64,000 bases of DNA from Streptomyces carminius (GTDB taxonomy: Bacteria > Actinomycetota > Actinomycetes > Streptomycetales > Streptomycetaceae): NCBI RefSeq assembly GCF_002794255.1, contig NZ_PGGW01000071.1, positions 62,001 through 126,000 of the forward strand, in the 5' to 3' direction. The notes under the pieces were generated by a model that saw only the letters and a list, made by a program, of their open reading frames with translations, ran no database searches and was not told the origin of the DNA. Within the stretch, counting starts at the first letter, position 1, and every line of letters starts with the position of its first letter. The position numbers and the translations under genes were made by a program. Below, piece by piece: positions 34,627-42,966 of the stretch.

Positions 34627-34678
34627 TTGACCCGCGCCGTGCCGGGAGTTACCTTCGACCTCACTAGTCAAATTTGAC
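34627..34678 (+). promoter_or_regulatory. Promoter with downstream palindromic operator GTCAAATTTGAC
   Basis: TTGACC (34627-34632), 17 bp, TACCTT (34650-34655) is a good vegetative promoter pattern. A perfect 12-bp palindrome, GTCAAATTTGAC (34667-34678), sits just after the expected start point. This suggests a repressor that blocks escape of polymerase. Confidence 0.6.
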
Positions 34679-34692
34679 GAATGGGAGAGCCC

Positions 34693-35181
34693 TTGTTCCG
34701 GAACATCGAGACCGCCGCCGCCCTCACCGGTTACACGCCCACCGAGGAGGACCTGCGCGGTCTGCGGGAGTGGTTCGAGACCTACGACGCCCGCAGCTCC
34801 GACCCCACGCCGGAGAACGTCGAGCGCATGGCCGACATGGCCGTCTTCCCGCTCAACCTGGTCACCGACGGCTCGGACGGCGAGCCCTGGACCGGCCAGT
34901 GGGACCGGGAGCAGTACGTCCGCACGATGAACGCCGTGCTGGGCGGCGAGGCGGGCGGCGACCTGAGCTTCGAGTCGGTCCGCACCCCGTTCTTCCTCTC
35001 CCCGTCCATGGCCGTGGTGTTCTCCTCGTCGGTGATGCGGGCCGGGGGCGAGGAGCACCGGATGAACTACGCCGACATCCTGGTCCGCCAGGAGGGCGGG
35101 TGGGTCTTCCAGACGATGGCCCAGCGCGGCTGGGCCGACATGCTCAGGGAGCAGAAGCAGAAGCAGGAGCAGGCGGGGTAG
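34693..35181 (+). CDS. SnoaL/NTF2-like hypothetical protein
   Basis: 162 residues with the alpha-then-beta-sheet order of NTF2-like small proteins: LRGLREWFETYDARSS, MADMAVFPLNLVTD, EQYVRTMNAVL, TPFFLSPSMAVVFSSSVMR and GWVFQTMAQRGW. The C-terminus (LREQKQKQEQ) is charged. TTG 34693 is preferred because GGGAGAG lies immediately upstream; ATG 34681 has no ribosome-binding site and would itself contain that sequence. The last 38 bp overlap the 3' end of the convergent xdhC-like gene. Function unknown. Confidence 0.75.
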   Translation: MFRNIETAAALTGYTPTEEDLRGLREWFETYDARSSDPTPENVERMADMAVFPLNLVTDGSDGEPWTGQWDREQYVRTMNAVLGGEAGGDLSFESVRTPFFLSPSMAVVFSSSVMRAGGEEHRMNYADILVRQEGGWVFQTMAQRGWADMLREQKQKQEQAG

Positions 35182-36421
35182 CCCCGCCGCCCGCGGCCCG
35201 TGCGGAGCGCACGGGCCGCGGGCCCGCGCCGCCCCGGGGCACGGAATCGTGGTGGATGGGAAGCGCGCCGCCGGTGAGCGGGGCGCCGGAGCCGCCGTGC
35301 CGGGCGGCGACGAGTTCGGCGGCGATGGACACCGCCGTCTCCTCGGGGGTACGGGCGCCCAGGTCCAGGCCGATCGGGGAGCGCAGCCGGGCCAGTTCCC
35401 CCTCGGTCAGCCCCGCCCGGCGCAGCCGCGCCAGCCGGTCGGCGTGGGTGCGGCGCGAGCCCATGGCGCCGATGTAGGCGGCGGGCCGCCGCAGGGCGAG
35501 CTCCAGCAGCGGCACGTCGAACTTCGGGTCGTGGGTGAGGACGCAGACCGCGGTGCGGGCGTCCGGCGCCTGGGCGGCCAGATGGCGGTGCGGCCAGTCG
35601 GCGACGACCTCGTCCGCCTCCGGGAAGCGGGCCGGGGTGGCGAAGACGGGGCGGGCGTCGCAGACGGTGACCCGGTAGCCCAGGAACCGGCCCATCCGCA
35701 CCAGCGCGGCGGCGAAGTCGACCGCGCCGTAGACCAGCAGGCGCGGCGGCGGCGCGCTGGACTCCACCAGCACGGTGACCGGCCGCCCGCAGCGACCACC
35801 TGCCGCCCCCGTGCCCACCTCCACCGCCGCGGTACGGCCGGCCGCCAGCAGGGCGCGCGCCTCGGCCGCCGCGGCGCGGTCCAGCTCCGCCCCGCCGCCG
35901 AGGCCGCCCGAGACGGTGCCGTCGGGACGCACCAGCAGCGGGCGGCCCAGCAACTCACCCGGCGACTCTCCCGGTCCGGCCACCACCCGGACCAGCGCCG
36001 CCGTGCCGCCCGAGGCAGCGGTGGCCAGCGCTTCGGCCACGGTGGCGCGGTCCGCGCCGCGGCCGAAGCGCACGGTGACCGGGACGGCCAGCACCCCGAT
36101 GGTCCCGCCGCAGGTCAGTCCCACCGCGAAGGGATCGCCGTCCACCGGGCCGGGCGGCGCTTCCGGATCCGGCGCCGGGTCCGCGTACCCGAAGCGCTCG
36201 GTGGCCGGCCGTCCGGTCTCCAGCGCCGTACGGCACAACTCGTAGACGGCGCCCTCGACACAGCCCCCGGAGACGCTGCCGAGGGCGGCGCCGCCGGAGT
36301 CGACGGCGAGCGCGGCGCCCGGCTGCCGGGGCGCGCTCCCGCCGACCGCCACCACCGTGGCGACGGCGAAGTCGCGGCCCTGCTCGCACCACCGGTGCAG
36401 TTCGGCGGCCAGGTCGAGCAT
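35144..36421 (-). CDS. XdhC/CoxI-family molybdenum-enzyme maturation protein
   Basis: 425 residues. XdhC proteins bind molybdenum cofactor and insert it, sulfurated, into xanthine-dehydrogenase-type enzymes. N-terminal XdhC_CoxI part: VATVVAVGGSAPRQPGAALAV and GSVSGGCVEGAVYE, with VGLTCGGTIGVLAVP. C-terminal Rossmann part: RLLVYGAVDFAAALVRMGRF, VCVLTHDPKFDVPLLELAL, YIGAMGSRRTHADRL and SPIGLDLGARTPEETAVSIAAE. The tail after ~385 is Gly/Ala/Pro-rich and is encoded by the hairpin region at 35189-35223, apparently an extension beyond the family end. ATG 36421. No hydroxylase subunits are nearby. Confidence 0.93.
   Translation of the reverse strand: MLDLAAELHRWCEQGRDFAVATVVAVGGSAPRQPGAALAVDSGGAALGSVSGGCVEGAVYELCRTALETGRPATERFGYADPAPDPEAPPGPVDGDPFAVGLTCGGTIGVLAVPVTVRFGRGADRATVAEALATAASGGTAALVRVVAGPGESPGELLGRPLLVRPDGTVSGGLGGGAELDRAAAAEARALLAAGRTAAVEVGTGAAGGRCGRPVTVLVESSAPPPRLLVYGAVDFAAALVRMGRFLGYRVTVCDARPVFATPARFPEADEVVADWPHRHLAAQAPDARTAVCVLTHDPKFDVPLLELALRRPAAYIGAMGSRRTHADRLARLRRAGLTEGELARLRSPIGLDLGARTPEETAVSIAAELVAARHGGSGAPLTGGALPIHHDSVPRGGAGPRPVRSARAAGGGATPPAPASASAP
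35189..35223. terminator. Hairpin terminator for the NTF2-like gene, inside xdhC-like tail
   Basis: GCCCGCGGCCCGTGC pairs perfectly (15 bp) with 35209-35223 across GGAGC. It starts 8 bp after the NTF2-like stop, where a terminator is expected, but lies within the translated 3' end of the convergent gene. Confidence 0.75.
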
Positions 36422-36513
36422 GGGGCGTGCCTCCTCGGCTCGTGGTGGGAGAAGGACACCACCACGAGCCGCCGTGTGAAAAGACCGGGTTCACGCCACC
36501 GTTGCCGGCGGCG

Positions 36514-37200
36514 CTAGCCGAACAGCGGAAAACGGCCGGCGTCCGCCCCGAGCCGTTCCCGTTCGGTCTCCGTCAGGGGCGCGCGTCCGGTGGCGGCGCG
36601 CGCGTAGTGGGCGTCGTCCCAGCCCAGCGGCACCGGGCGGCCGAGGAGCCCGTCGAGGGTGCGGCGCACTTCCCCGAGCCCCTCCCCGGACGGCCCCGGA
36701 GCACCGGGGAGCGAGACGATCAGGTCCAGATGGTGGACCGTGGCCTCGACGGCGAGGGTGCGCACGAGGTCGCCCGCGGTGAGCACATGGCCCTGGGTGG
36801 CCACTGGTTCTCCGGTGTCCGCGCGGTCGGCGGCGTGCAGGACCGCGGCGGAAGTCTCCAGGTACAGGTCGCGGAGCTCCGCGAACTCCGCGAACAGTCC
36901 GGCGATCACCCGCGGGACCGCCCGGCCGGCGGAACCGCCCGCCGCCCCCGGCCGCCACAGCTCCCAGTAGGTGACCGCGTCGCGGTCCGGCTCCCGGCCG
37001 GCGGGGGTGTGGAGCGCCACCAGTCCGCGCCGGGCGTCCCCCAGACAGTGGAGGACCAGATCGCGCACCGCCCAGCCGGTGCAGCCGGTCGGCAGCCACG
37101 ACCGCTCCTCGTCGACGCGCGCGACGACGGCGCCGAAGGCGCGGTAGGACGCGCGCAGCACGTCGGCGGGCGGGGGCGGCGGAGTCTCCTCGTGCGGCAT
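36514..37200 (-). CDS. Mycothiol-dependent maleylpyruvate isomerase-like (MDMPI/DinB fold) protein
   Basis: 228 residues, actinobacterial TIGR03083-type family. The four-helix DinB-like bundle carries the usual metal-ligand spots: a His in WAVRDLVLHCLGD (~50) and the pair in LAVEATVHHLDLIVSL (~150). The C-terminal region is the second family domain (RRTLDGLLGRPVPLGWDDAHYARAATG). Members use mycothiol as a thiol cofactor, but the substrate here is unknown. ATG 37200; GTG 37236, 15 bp after the methyltransferase stop, is an alternative start that would couple the two genes. Confidence 0.85.
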   Translation of the reverse strand: MPHEETPPPPPADVLRASYRAFGAVVARVDEERSWLPTGCTGWAVRDLVLHCLGDARRGLVALHTPAGREPDRDAVTYWELWRPGAAGGSAGRAVPRVIAGLFAEFAELRDLYLETSAAVLHAADRADTGEPVATQGHVLTAGDLVRTLAVEATVHHLDLIVSLPGAPGPSGEGLGEVRRTLDGLLGRPVPLGWDDAHYARAATGRAPLTETERERLGADAGRFPLFG

Positions 37201-37251
37201 GTCCTCGAGGGTGCCCGGCGACGGGCGCCGGAACACCCCGCCGGTGACGGG

Positions 37252-37992
37252 TCACGACGGGCTCACGGGGCGGCGGAAGAGGGCCGTCCACAGGAAGGGC
37301 TCGCCGAAGCGCGGCGACCGCGGCGGCTCGTCGCGCATGCGGCGCAGCTCCACCACCTCCAGGCCCGAGAAGATCCGGCGCAGGTCGTCGGGGGCGTAGG
37401 CGAGGCCGCCGTGGAGCCGGGACTGCCGGTAGAAGTCGGCGTCGTCGAGCTCGGAGCCCATCGCCCCGGCCGCGAAGCAGGTGAGGGAGAAGTGCCCGCC
37501 GGGAGCGAGGACCCGGTCCAGGAGGGCCAGATGGCTCACGCGGCGGTGCGGCGGCAGATGGTGGAAGCAGCCGGAGTCGTGGACCAGGTCGTACGGGCCG
37601 CGCGGCCCGGTCCCGGCGGGGGCGAAGGCGTCGCCGCACCGGAACCCGATCTCGGCGCCCGCCTCCCGGGCGCGGTCCCGGGCCCAGTCGATCGCCGCCG
37701 GGGAGAGGTCCACGGCGTCCACCTCGAAACCCGCCGCGGCGAGGTGGAGCGCGTTGCGCCCCGGGCCGCAGCCCAGATCGAGGGCGCGCCCCGGGGTGAC
37801 CAGTCCGCGCTCGAGGTACGAGACCAGGTTCTCGTCCGGCTTCGCCGCGAAGAACGGCACCGGCCTGGTGCGGTCCGCGTAGAAGCCGTCCCACCAGCCG
37901 GCCGCGCCGTCCGTCCAGCGGTCGGCGTCCGGCACGAACAGGCCGTCCAGCAGCCTGAACACGTCCTCCACAGTGCGGATGCTCCGGTCCAT
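37252..37992 (-). CDS. SAM-dependent class I methyltransferase
   Basis: 246 residues. SAM-binding motif I is ALDLGCGPGRNALHLAAAGF (~72-91), motif II region VDAVDLSPAAIDWARDRARE, then LVHDSGCFHHLPPHRR and LAPGGHFSLTCFA. The N-terminal WWDGFYADRTRPVPFF is typical of the thiopurine/tellurite-resistance-like methyltransferase group. ATG 37992 follows AAGGGGG with good spacing. Probably co-transcribed with the MDMPI-like gene downstream. Acceptor substrate unknown. Confidence 0.9.
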   Translation of the reverse strand: MDRSIRTVEDVFRLLDGLFVPDADRWTDGAAGWWDGFYADRTRPVPFFAAKPDENLVSYLERGLVTPGRALDLGCGPGRNALHLAAAGFEVDAVDLSPAAIDWARDRAREAGAEIGFRCGDAFAPAGTGPRGPYDLVHDSGCFHHLPPHRRVSHLALLDRVLAPGGHFSLTCFAAGAMGSELDDADFYRQSRLHGGLAYAPDDLRRIFSGLEVVELRRMRDEPPRSPRFGEPFLWTALFRRPVSPS

Positions 37993-38236
37993 CCGGGCCC
38001 CCTTTCCCCGCCCGGGATCGTAGGCCGGACCGCCTTCCGATGCCTGGTCAGGCGCTTTGCTGAGACAGCTCGTTCGGCCGTATCGCGGTCCGGGACGGAT
38101 ACGGGAAGGCCCGCCCTCACGGACGGGCGCGAAGTGCCGCCCGCACCCCTGCCGAGGGCCGTCACGGGGGCTTTCCCGGCCGCTCCGATCCGGGTTTTCC
38201 GGGCCCGCGGGGCGGCGGGACGGCGGGACGGTCCGG

Positions 38237-38872
38237 TCAGGTGGTGAGGTGGCCGAGGTCCACGGGGGCGCACTCGCGCAGTTCCAGGACCAGTCGGTGG
38301 GCGGTGACCCAGCGGATCGCGGGGTCCTCGTGGGCCACCTCGTGCAGGGAGCCGCCGACGGGTTCCAGCGTGGCCGGGTGGTGGACGATCCCGGCGACAC
38401 CCCAGGGAGACGGCCGACCCACCAGCGTGGCGGCATACCCCTCCCGCAGGCGCGGGCACTGCCGCACCGAGACGCGGGCACACGGTACGCACACCGGCGG
38501 CGCGGTGGTCCGCTCGCCCTCCTCCACCGGGCGGCCCACGTCCCGCAGCACGAACAGCCACGGCCCGCCGCACACCTGGCAGAGCATGCGCCGCACCGCC
38601 CGCCGCTGCCGCAGCACGTGCACGTTCTGGAACTGCGGCCTGCCGCTGCCCCGGGCGAGAGCCTGACGCACCCACAGCACTCCATGCCCGTCCCGGTCGT
38701 ACGGGGTCTCGTCCAGATACCCGACGCCCTCAACGCCTCCGACCGCCCGCCGCGCCACGGCGGGCCGGTACGTCCGCTCCCGGCTCCAGGCGGCGATGTA
38801 GGGGACCGTGCCCGGACGGGCGTCCTGGGTGAGCCGTCCGCTCCCGTCCTCGCCGGGCGGGTTCGTCGTCAT
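38237..38872 (-). CDS. Hypothetical protein with a CxxC-CxxC zinc-binding core
   Basis: 211 residues, not a named family. Central part holds four Cys in two pairs, MLCQVCGGPWLF and VCVPCARVSVRQCP (~100-140), suggesting a zinc knuckle. Trp/Arg-rich stretches flank it (IAAWSRERTYRPAVARRAVG, ..VGRPSPWGVAGIVHHP). ATG 38872 follows GGAGG. It is divergent from a GntR regulator, and the 107-bp region between them holds three copies of a GCTAGC-centred operator, so it is very probably the regulator's target. Similar pairs occur in Streptomyces accessory regions. Confidence 0.7.
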   Translation of the reverse strand: MTTNPPGEDGSGRLTQDARPGTVPYIAAWSRERTYRPAVARRAVGGVEGVGYLDETPYDRDGHGVLWVRQALARGSGRPQFQNVHVLRQRRAVRRMLCQVCGGPWLFVLRDVGRPVEEGERTTAPPVCVPCARVSVRQCPRLREGYAATLVGRPSPWGVAGIVHHPATLEPVGGSLHEVAHEDPAIRWVTAHRLVLELRECAPVDLGHLTT

Positions 38873-38884
38873 GGGACCTCCACT

Positions 38885-38947
38885 CAAAGGGCTAGCTTTG
38901 AGGAAATATTCAAGGCTAGCCCTTTCGGGAGCAAGGGCTAGCCTTGG
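38885..38947. promoter_or_regulatory. Three GCTAGC-centred operator copies
   Basis: CAAAGGGCTAGCTTTG (38885-38900), CAAGGCTAGCCCTTT (38911-38925) and CAAGGGCTAGCCTTG (38932-38946) are variants of one near-palindrome. The cores start at 38891, 38915 and 38937, that is 24 and 22 bp apart, about two helical turns each. A TTGA-N8-TCAA repeat lies between the first two. This fits cooperative repression of both divergent genes by the GntR protein. Confidence 0.75.
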
Positions 38948-38979
38948 GGGAAACTCGTTCGAAAGGTAAGGAGGTTGGT

Positions 38980-39738
38980 GTGCGCGGTTACCGTGATCTC
39001 GCAGACGACCTGCGGCGACGCATCGAGGAGGGCGAGTTCCCGCCGGGGACGACCCTGCCGCCCATCACCGACCTCATGGACGAGTACGGCATGGCCCGGC
39101 AGACCGTGCGGGCGGCCCTCGCCGAACTGGCGAACCAGGGCCTGGTGGTCGTCCGCCGGAAACTGGGCACGCTCGTGCGCGACAGACGGCCGGTCCGGGT
39201 GCCCCTCAGCCGCTACGGAAGCGTCCTGCGGCCGGGCGGGACGCGCGGTCCCTGGGAGACGGCCTGCGCCCAGCAGGGTTTCGACGGCGAGATGCGCCTG
39301 ATGGACGTCCAGCGGATGAGCGCACCCGACGATCTCGCCGCCCTCCTGGAGGTGGCGCCGGGCAGCGAGCTGGTCCAGCGGCGGCGGCACGCGCTGGTCG
39401 GCCAGGAGACCGTCCAGGTGCAGCGGGCCTGGTACCCGGCGGAACTGGCCGACCGGACGGGTTTCGGCGAGGGCGGGAAGGTCGTAGGCGGTGTGTTCGG
39501 CGCCCTCACCGGCGCCGGCCTGGCACCCGCCGAGGCGGACGAGCGCGTCACCTCGGGCCTGCCGACCGCCGACGAGGCACGGCAGCTCCAGATCGGGACG
39601 GCTGTCCCCGTCCTCCGGGTCCAGCGCCTGACCCGGGCGGTGGACGGCACACCTCTGGAGGTGCTGCGGGTGATCGCCCCGGCGGACCGCATCGAGCTGG
39701 TCTACGACCGCCTTCCGCTCGGCGGAAGCCCCGCCTGA
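38980..39738 (+). CDS. GntR-family regulator with UTRA-type domain
   Basis: 252 residues. Winged helix YRDLADDLRRRIEEGEFPPG..LPPITDLMDEYGMARQTVRAAL at the N-terminus, and a UTRA-like effector domain from ~100 (ALVGQETVQVQRAWYPAEL, RVQRLTRAVDGTPLEVLRVI). GTG 38980 is preceded by AAGGAGG at ideal spacing, so I prefer it to the upstream in-frame ATG 38944, which lies inside an operator copy. The three GCTAGC operators just upstream indicate autoregulation and control of the divergent zinc-knuckle gene. It resembles regulators such as KorSA of Streptomyces mobile elements. Confidence 0.9.
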   Translation: MRGYRDLADDLRRRIEEGEFPPGTTLPPITDLMDEYGMARQTVRAALAELANQGLVVVRRKLGTLVRDRRPVRVPLSRYGSVLRPGGTRGPWETACAQQGFDGEMRLMDVQRMSAPDDLAALLEVAPGSELVQRRRHALVGQETVQVQRAWYPAELADRTGFGEGGKVVGGVFGALTGAGLAPAEADERVTSGLPTADEARQLQIGTAVPVLRVQRLTRAVDGTPLEVLRVIAPADRIELVYDRLPLGGSPA

Positions 39739-39750
39739 CCGGCGCGGCCC

Positions 39751-41061
39751 TCAGCGGGCAGCCGCCGTGCCCGGCCCGCCGCCGGGGTGCTCCGGGCGGC
39801 GGGGCAGGGCGCACAGGGCCAGGAGCGGGACGGCGGCGAGGATCAGCCAGGGCACGGCCGGGGGCAGCCCGCCGTCCAGCAGGGCGCCGGTGGCCGAGCT
39901 GCCGAGGAGGACCAGCAGGCCGGAGAGGGAGGAGAGGGCCCCGGTGTAGAGACCGAGGCGGCCGTCCTCGGCGAGGTCGGGCACCCAGGCGCGGGCGGCC
40001 GGGACGACCAGCATCTGGCCCAGGGTGAGCAGCACGACGAACCCGGCCGCGGGCACCAGCCCCCCGGCGCCCGTCCACCCGGCCGGGCGGGCGGCGGCCA
40101 CCACCGCGAACCCGGCGGCGACGAGCAGCAGCCCGGCGGCCAGGCAGCGGCGCGGGTCCAGCCGCTCCGCCGCCCAGTGGGTGACCGGCAACTGGGCGAG
40201 GACGACCAGCAGCGAGGAGAGCGCGAACAGCCAGGCCAGCGGCGCCTGGGAGCCCGTCGCGCGCTCCACCTCCGCCGGGAGCGCCAGATAGAGCTGGTTG
40301 TAGGAGAGCAGGTAGGCGCCGTACGCCCCGCACAGCGCCAGGAAGCGGCGGTTGCGCAGCACCGCGCCCGCGCCGCCCCGCACCGGTGCCCGGGTGCGGC
40401 CGGGGATGTGCCGCGGCAGCAGCCGCAGGTGGCCGGCCAGGACGAGGACGAAGACCCCGGCACCGGCGAGGCAGGCGGTGCGGAAGTCCACGGCCAGCAG
40501 CAGGGCGCCCAGCAGCGGTCCGGTGAACGCCCCGGCCTGGCCCGCCACGGTGAACAGGGCCAGGACGCGGGTGCGGGGGCCGTGGCCCGCCCGTTCCCAG
40601 TGCACCGCCTGCCGGGCCGTCTCGGACTCCACGGCCGGGGAGAACAGCGCGGCGGCGAAACCGATCAGCAGTACCGCGCCGAGCACGGACCAGGTCCGCT
40701 CCGCGTACCCCAGCCAGCCGAACCCGGCGATCCGCAGCGCGCAGCCGGTCAGCACCACCGGGCGCACCCCGTGGCGGTCGGTGAGCGCGCCGCCGACCAC
40801 GAACAGTCCCTGCTGGCTGAAGGTGCGCAGTCCCAGCACGAGCCCGACCAGCCAGCCCGCCATGCCCAGCGCGCCGCCGAGGTGCTCGGCGAGGAACGGC
40901 AGCACGGCGAAGAAGCCGACGTTGAAGGCGAGTTGGGTGAGGATCAGCAGCCGCAGCAACGGGGAGAGGGTCGGCCAGATCCGTTCGCGCCGGAGGCGCG
41001 GGGACCGGGGGCGGGCCCGGTCCGGGGAGGACGCGGCGGGTCGGGAGGTCCGGTCGGTCAC
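39751..41061 (-). CDS. MFS transporter, putative metallophore/peptide exporter
   Basis: 436 residues with twelve predicted membrane segments and the MFS inter-helix motif GALTDRHGVRPVVL after TM2. The GTG overlaps the stop of the fused permease gene, placing it third in a Zur-box-controlled operon (binding protein, permease, MFS). That arrangement parallels metallophore loci where an MFS protein exports the apo-ligand (CntE of staphylopine systems is the known example). The export role is inferred from context; the fold is certain. Preceded by GAGGA. Confidence 0.85.
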   Translation of the reverse strand: MTDRTSRPAASSPDRARPRSPRLRRERIWPTLSPLLRLLILTQLAFNVGFFAVLPFLAEHLGGALGMAGWLVGLVLGLRTFSQQGLFVVGGALTDRHGVRPVVLTGCALRIAGFGWLGYAERTWSVLGAVLLIGFAAALFSPAVESETARQAVHWERAGHGPRTRVLALFTVAGQAGAFTGPLLGALLLAVDFRTACLAGAGVFVLVLAGHLRLLPRHIPGRTRAPVRGGAGAVLRNRRFLALCGAYGAYLLSYNQLYLALPAEVERATGSQAPLAWLFALSSLLVVLAQLPVTHWAAERLDPRRCLAAGLLLVAAGFAVVAAARPAGWTGAGGLVPAAGFVVLLTLGQMLVVPAARAWVPDLAEDGRLGLYTGALSSLSGLLVLLGSSATGALLDGGLPPAVPWLILAAVPLLALCALPRRPEHPGGGPGTAAAR

Positions 41062-42935
41062 GGTGGGTCCTCGCGGACGGTGGCGGGCACGGGCTCCCGG
41101 GCCGCGGCGGGCGGCCCGGCCTGCGGCGGTACGGACGGGAACGGGGGCCGGGCGGGCGGGTGTCCGGCGCGCCGGGCCCGCCGCGGCAGGCGGGGCGGAC
41201 GCGGCAGCCGCACCCCGTCCGCCGCGGTCACCGCCAGCGCCCCCAGCAGGGCGAGCACCGCGGCGGGTGCCAGTACCGCCCAGGGGGCGCGTTCGGCGTA
41301 GGGCAGGTTCTCCGCCAGCAGCAGGCCCCACTCGGGTGACGGCGGCTGGGCGCCCAGGCCGAGGAAGCCCAGGGCGGCCAGGGCCAGGGCGATGCCGGGC
41401 ACCCGCAGCAGGGCGTGCCGGAGTACGGGCGGCAGGACGGCGGGCAGCAGGTGGCGGCGCAGCAGGTGCCGCCGCCCGGCGCCCAGGGCGCGGGCGGCGG
41501 CCAGATGGGTGGTGGCGCGCTCCTGCCGCAGCAGGGCGGAGGTGTGGGCGGCCAGCGGGGACCAGGCGACGGCGGCCACCGCGAGCGCCGGTGTCCACGG
41601 TCCGCCGCCCGCCACCCCGGCCACCAGCAGCCCGGCCAGGACGGGCGGTACGGCGTTGACGGTGTCGACCAGCGGCGCGGACAGCCTCGGCAGCAGCCCC
41701 AGCAGCACCCCGGCGATCAGGGCAGCCGCGCTCACCGCGAGGGCGAGCGCGAGGGTGTCCAGCGCGCCGTGCGCGATCCGGGCCAGCAGGTCGCGGCCGA
41801 GCGCGTCGGTGCCCAGCGGGTGCGCGGCGGACGGCGGGCGGAGCCGGGCGGCGGTGTCCACGGCGAGCGGGTCGCGCGGCAGGCCGAGGCAGACGGTGCC
41901 GGTCAGGAGTGCGCCGTACAGCAGCGGCAGTGCCCGGGCGGGGGGCGGTTCGGGCCGGTGCGGGGAGGTCAGCGCGCCGTCGCGCAGCGCGGGGCCCAGC
42001 AGTCGGCGGGCGGCGAGACCGGCCAGTGCTCCGGCGAGGGCCGCGAGCGCCACGAGGGCGAGGATGCCGGTCTGCAGGACGGGCAGGTCCTGGGCGAGGG
42101 CGGCGCGCAGGGTCAGCCGGCCCAGGCCGGGGATGTCGAAGACCTGCTCCACGGCGACGGCGCCGCCGGTCAGGCCGACCGCGAACAGCCCCAGGTTGGG
42201 CAGCAGTCCGGGCAGGCAGCGGCGCAGCGCGTACCGGGCGGCGCGACGCGGCGGCAGGCCCCGGGCGGCGGCGGCCCTCGCCCAGGGCTCGGCGAAGGTG
42301 CCGGGCAGTTGGTCGCCGAGCAGCCGCCCCAGAACCGCTCCGGCGGGCAGGCCGAGCGCGAGGGCGGGCAGCACCGTCCACTTCGGCCCGTACCAGCCCA
42401 GCGCGGGCAGCCAGCCGAGCCGTACGCCGACCACGGCGGCCAGCACGGCGGCGAGGAGGAACTCGGGCAGCGCGGCGAGCACCGCCGCCGCGCTGCCGCC
42501 GGTGCCGCGTCCGGCGATCCGCCGCCGGGAGCCGAGCCACAGGGTGCGGGCGCACACCGCGCCCGCCGTGCAGCCGGCGACCGCCAGCGCCCCGGCCATC
42601 AGCAGCAGCGAGACGCCGAGGGCCTGGAGGACGGCGGGCAGCACCTCGGTGCCGGAGACCCAGGAGCGTCCCGCGTCGCCGCGCAGCAGCCCGCCGAGCC
42701 AGCGGCCGAGCAGCCGCGGCGGACCGTCGTCGAGGCCGAGTTCGGCCCGGACCGCGGCCAGCACCTTCGGCGCCGGGTCGCGTTCGGCCGACCGGGCCTT
42801 GAGGACGGTCAGCGCCGGGTCGGTGCGCGACAGCCACGGCAGCAGGCCGATGCCGCACACCAGGACGGCGGCGAGCGCGGTGCGCCACAGCAGGGCGGCG
42901 GCACCGGCCGCGGTGCCTCTCGGGGAGTCCTTCAC
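41058..42935 (-). CDS. Fused ABC permease (DppB- and DppC-like halves), peptide/nickel/metallophore importer
   Basis: 625 residues in which two binding-protein-dependent permease domains, usually separate genes, are joined. First half (~1-310): hydrophobic N-terminus, then WARAAAARGLPPRRAARYALRRCLPGLLPNLG (the EAA-type coupling loop) and VEQVFDIPGLGRLTLRAAL. Second half (~345-600): HPLGTDALGRDLLARIAHGA, typical of DppC/NikC, and a second coupling loop AARALGAGRRHLLRRHLLP. GTG 42935 is chosen because GGAAGG precedes it. No matching ATPase gene is in the window. Second gene of the Zur-box operon. Confidence 0.88.
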   Translation of the reverse strand: MKDSPRGTAAGAAALLWRTALAAVLVCGIGLLPWLSRTDPALTVLKARSAERDPAPKVLAAVRAELGLDDGPPRLLGRWLGGLLRGDAGRSWVSGTEVLPAVLQALGVSLLLMAGALAVAGCTAGAVCARTLWLGSRRRIAGRGTGGSAAAVLAALPEFLLAAVLAAVVGVRLGWLPALGWYGPKWTVLPALALGLPAGAVLGRLLGDQLPGTFAEPWARAAAARGLPPRRAARYALRRCLPGLLPNLGLFAVGLTGGAVAVEQVFDIPGLGRLTLRAALAQDLPVLQTGILALVALAALAGALAGLAARRLLGPALRDGALTSPHRPEPPPARALPLLYGALLTGTVCLGLPRDPLAVDTAARLRPPSAAHPLGTDALGRDLLARIAHGALDTLALALAVSAAALIAGVLLGLLPRLSAPLVDTVNAVPPVLAGLLVAGVAGGGPWTPALAVAAVAWSPLAAHTSALLRQERATTHLAAARALGAGRRHLLRRHLLPAVLPPVLRHALLRVPGIALALAALGFLGLGAQPPSPEWGLLLAENLPYAERAPWAVLAPAAVLALLGALAVTAADGVRLPRPPRLPRRARRAGHPPARPPFPSVPPQAGPPAAAREPVPATVREDPP

Positions 42936-42966
42936 GGCGCCTTCCACGGGGCGTCGGGCGCGCGGT

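Noticed and set aside
38237..39738. Integrated plasmid or ICE
   Set aside because: No integrase, Rep, tra or attachment-site repeats are present around the GntR pair; only the control logic is reminiscent.
41058..42935. Frameshift or assembly fusion of two permease genes
   Set aside because: The frame is continuous with normal codon use across the join, and the linker is plausible. I treat it as a true fusion, although resequencing would settle it.
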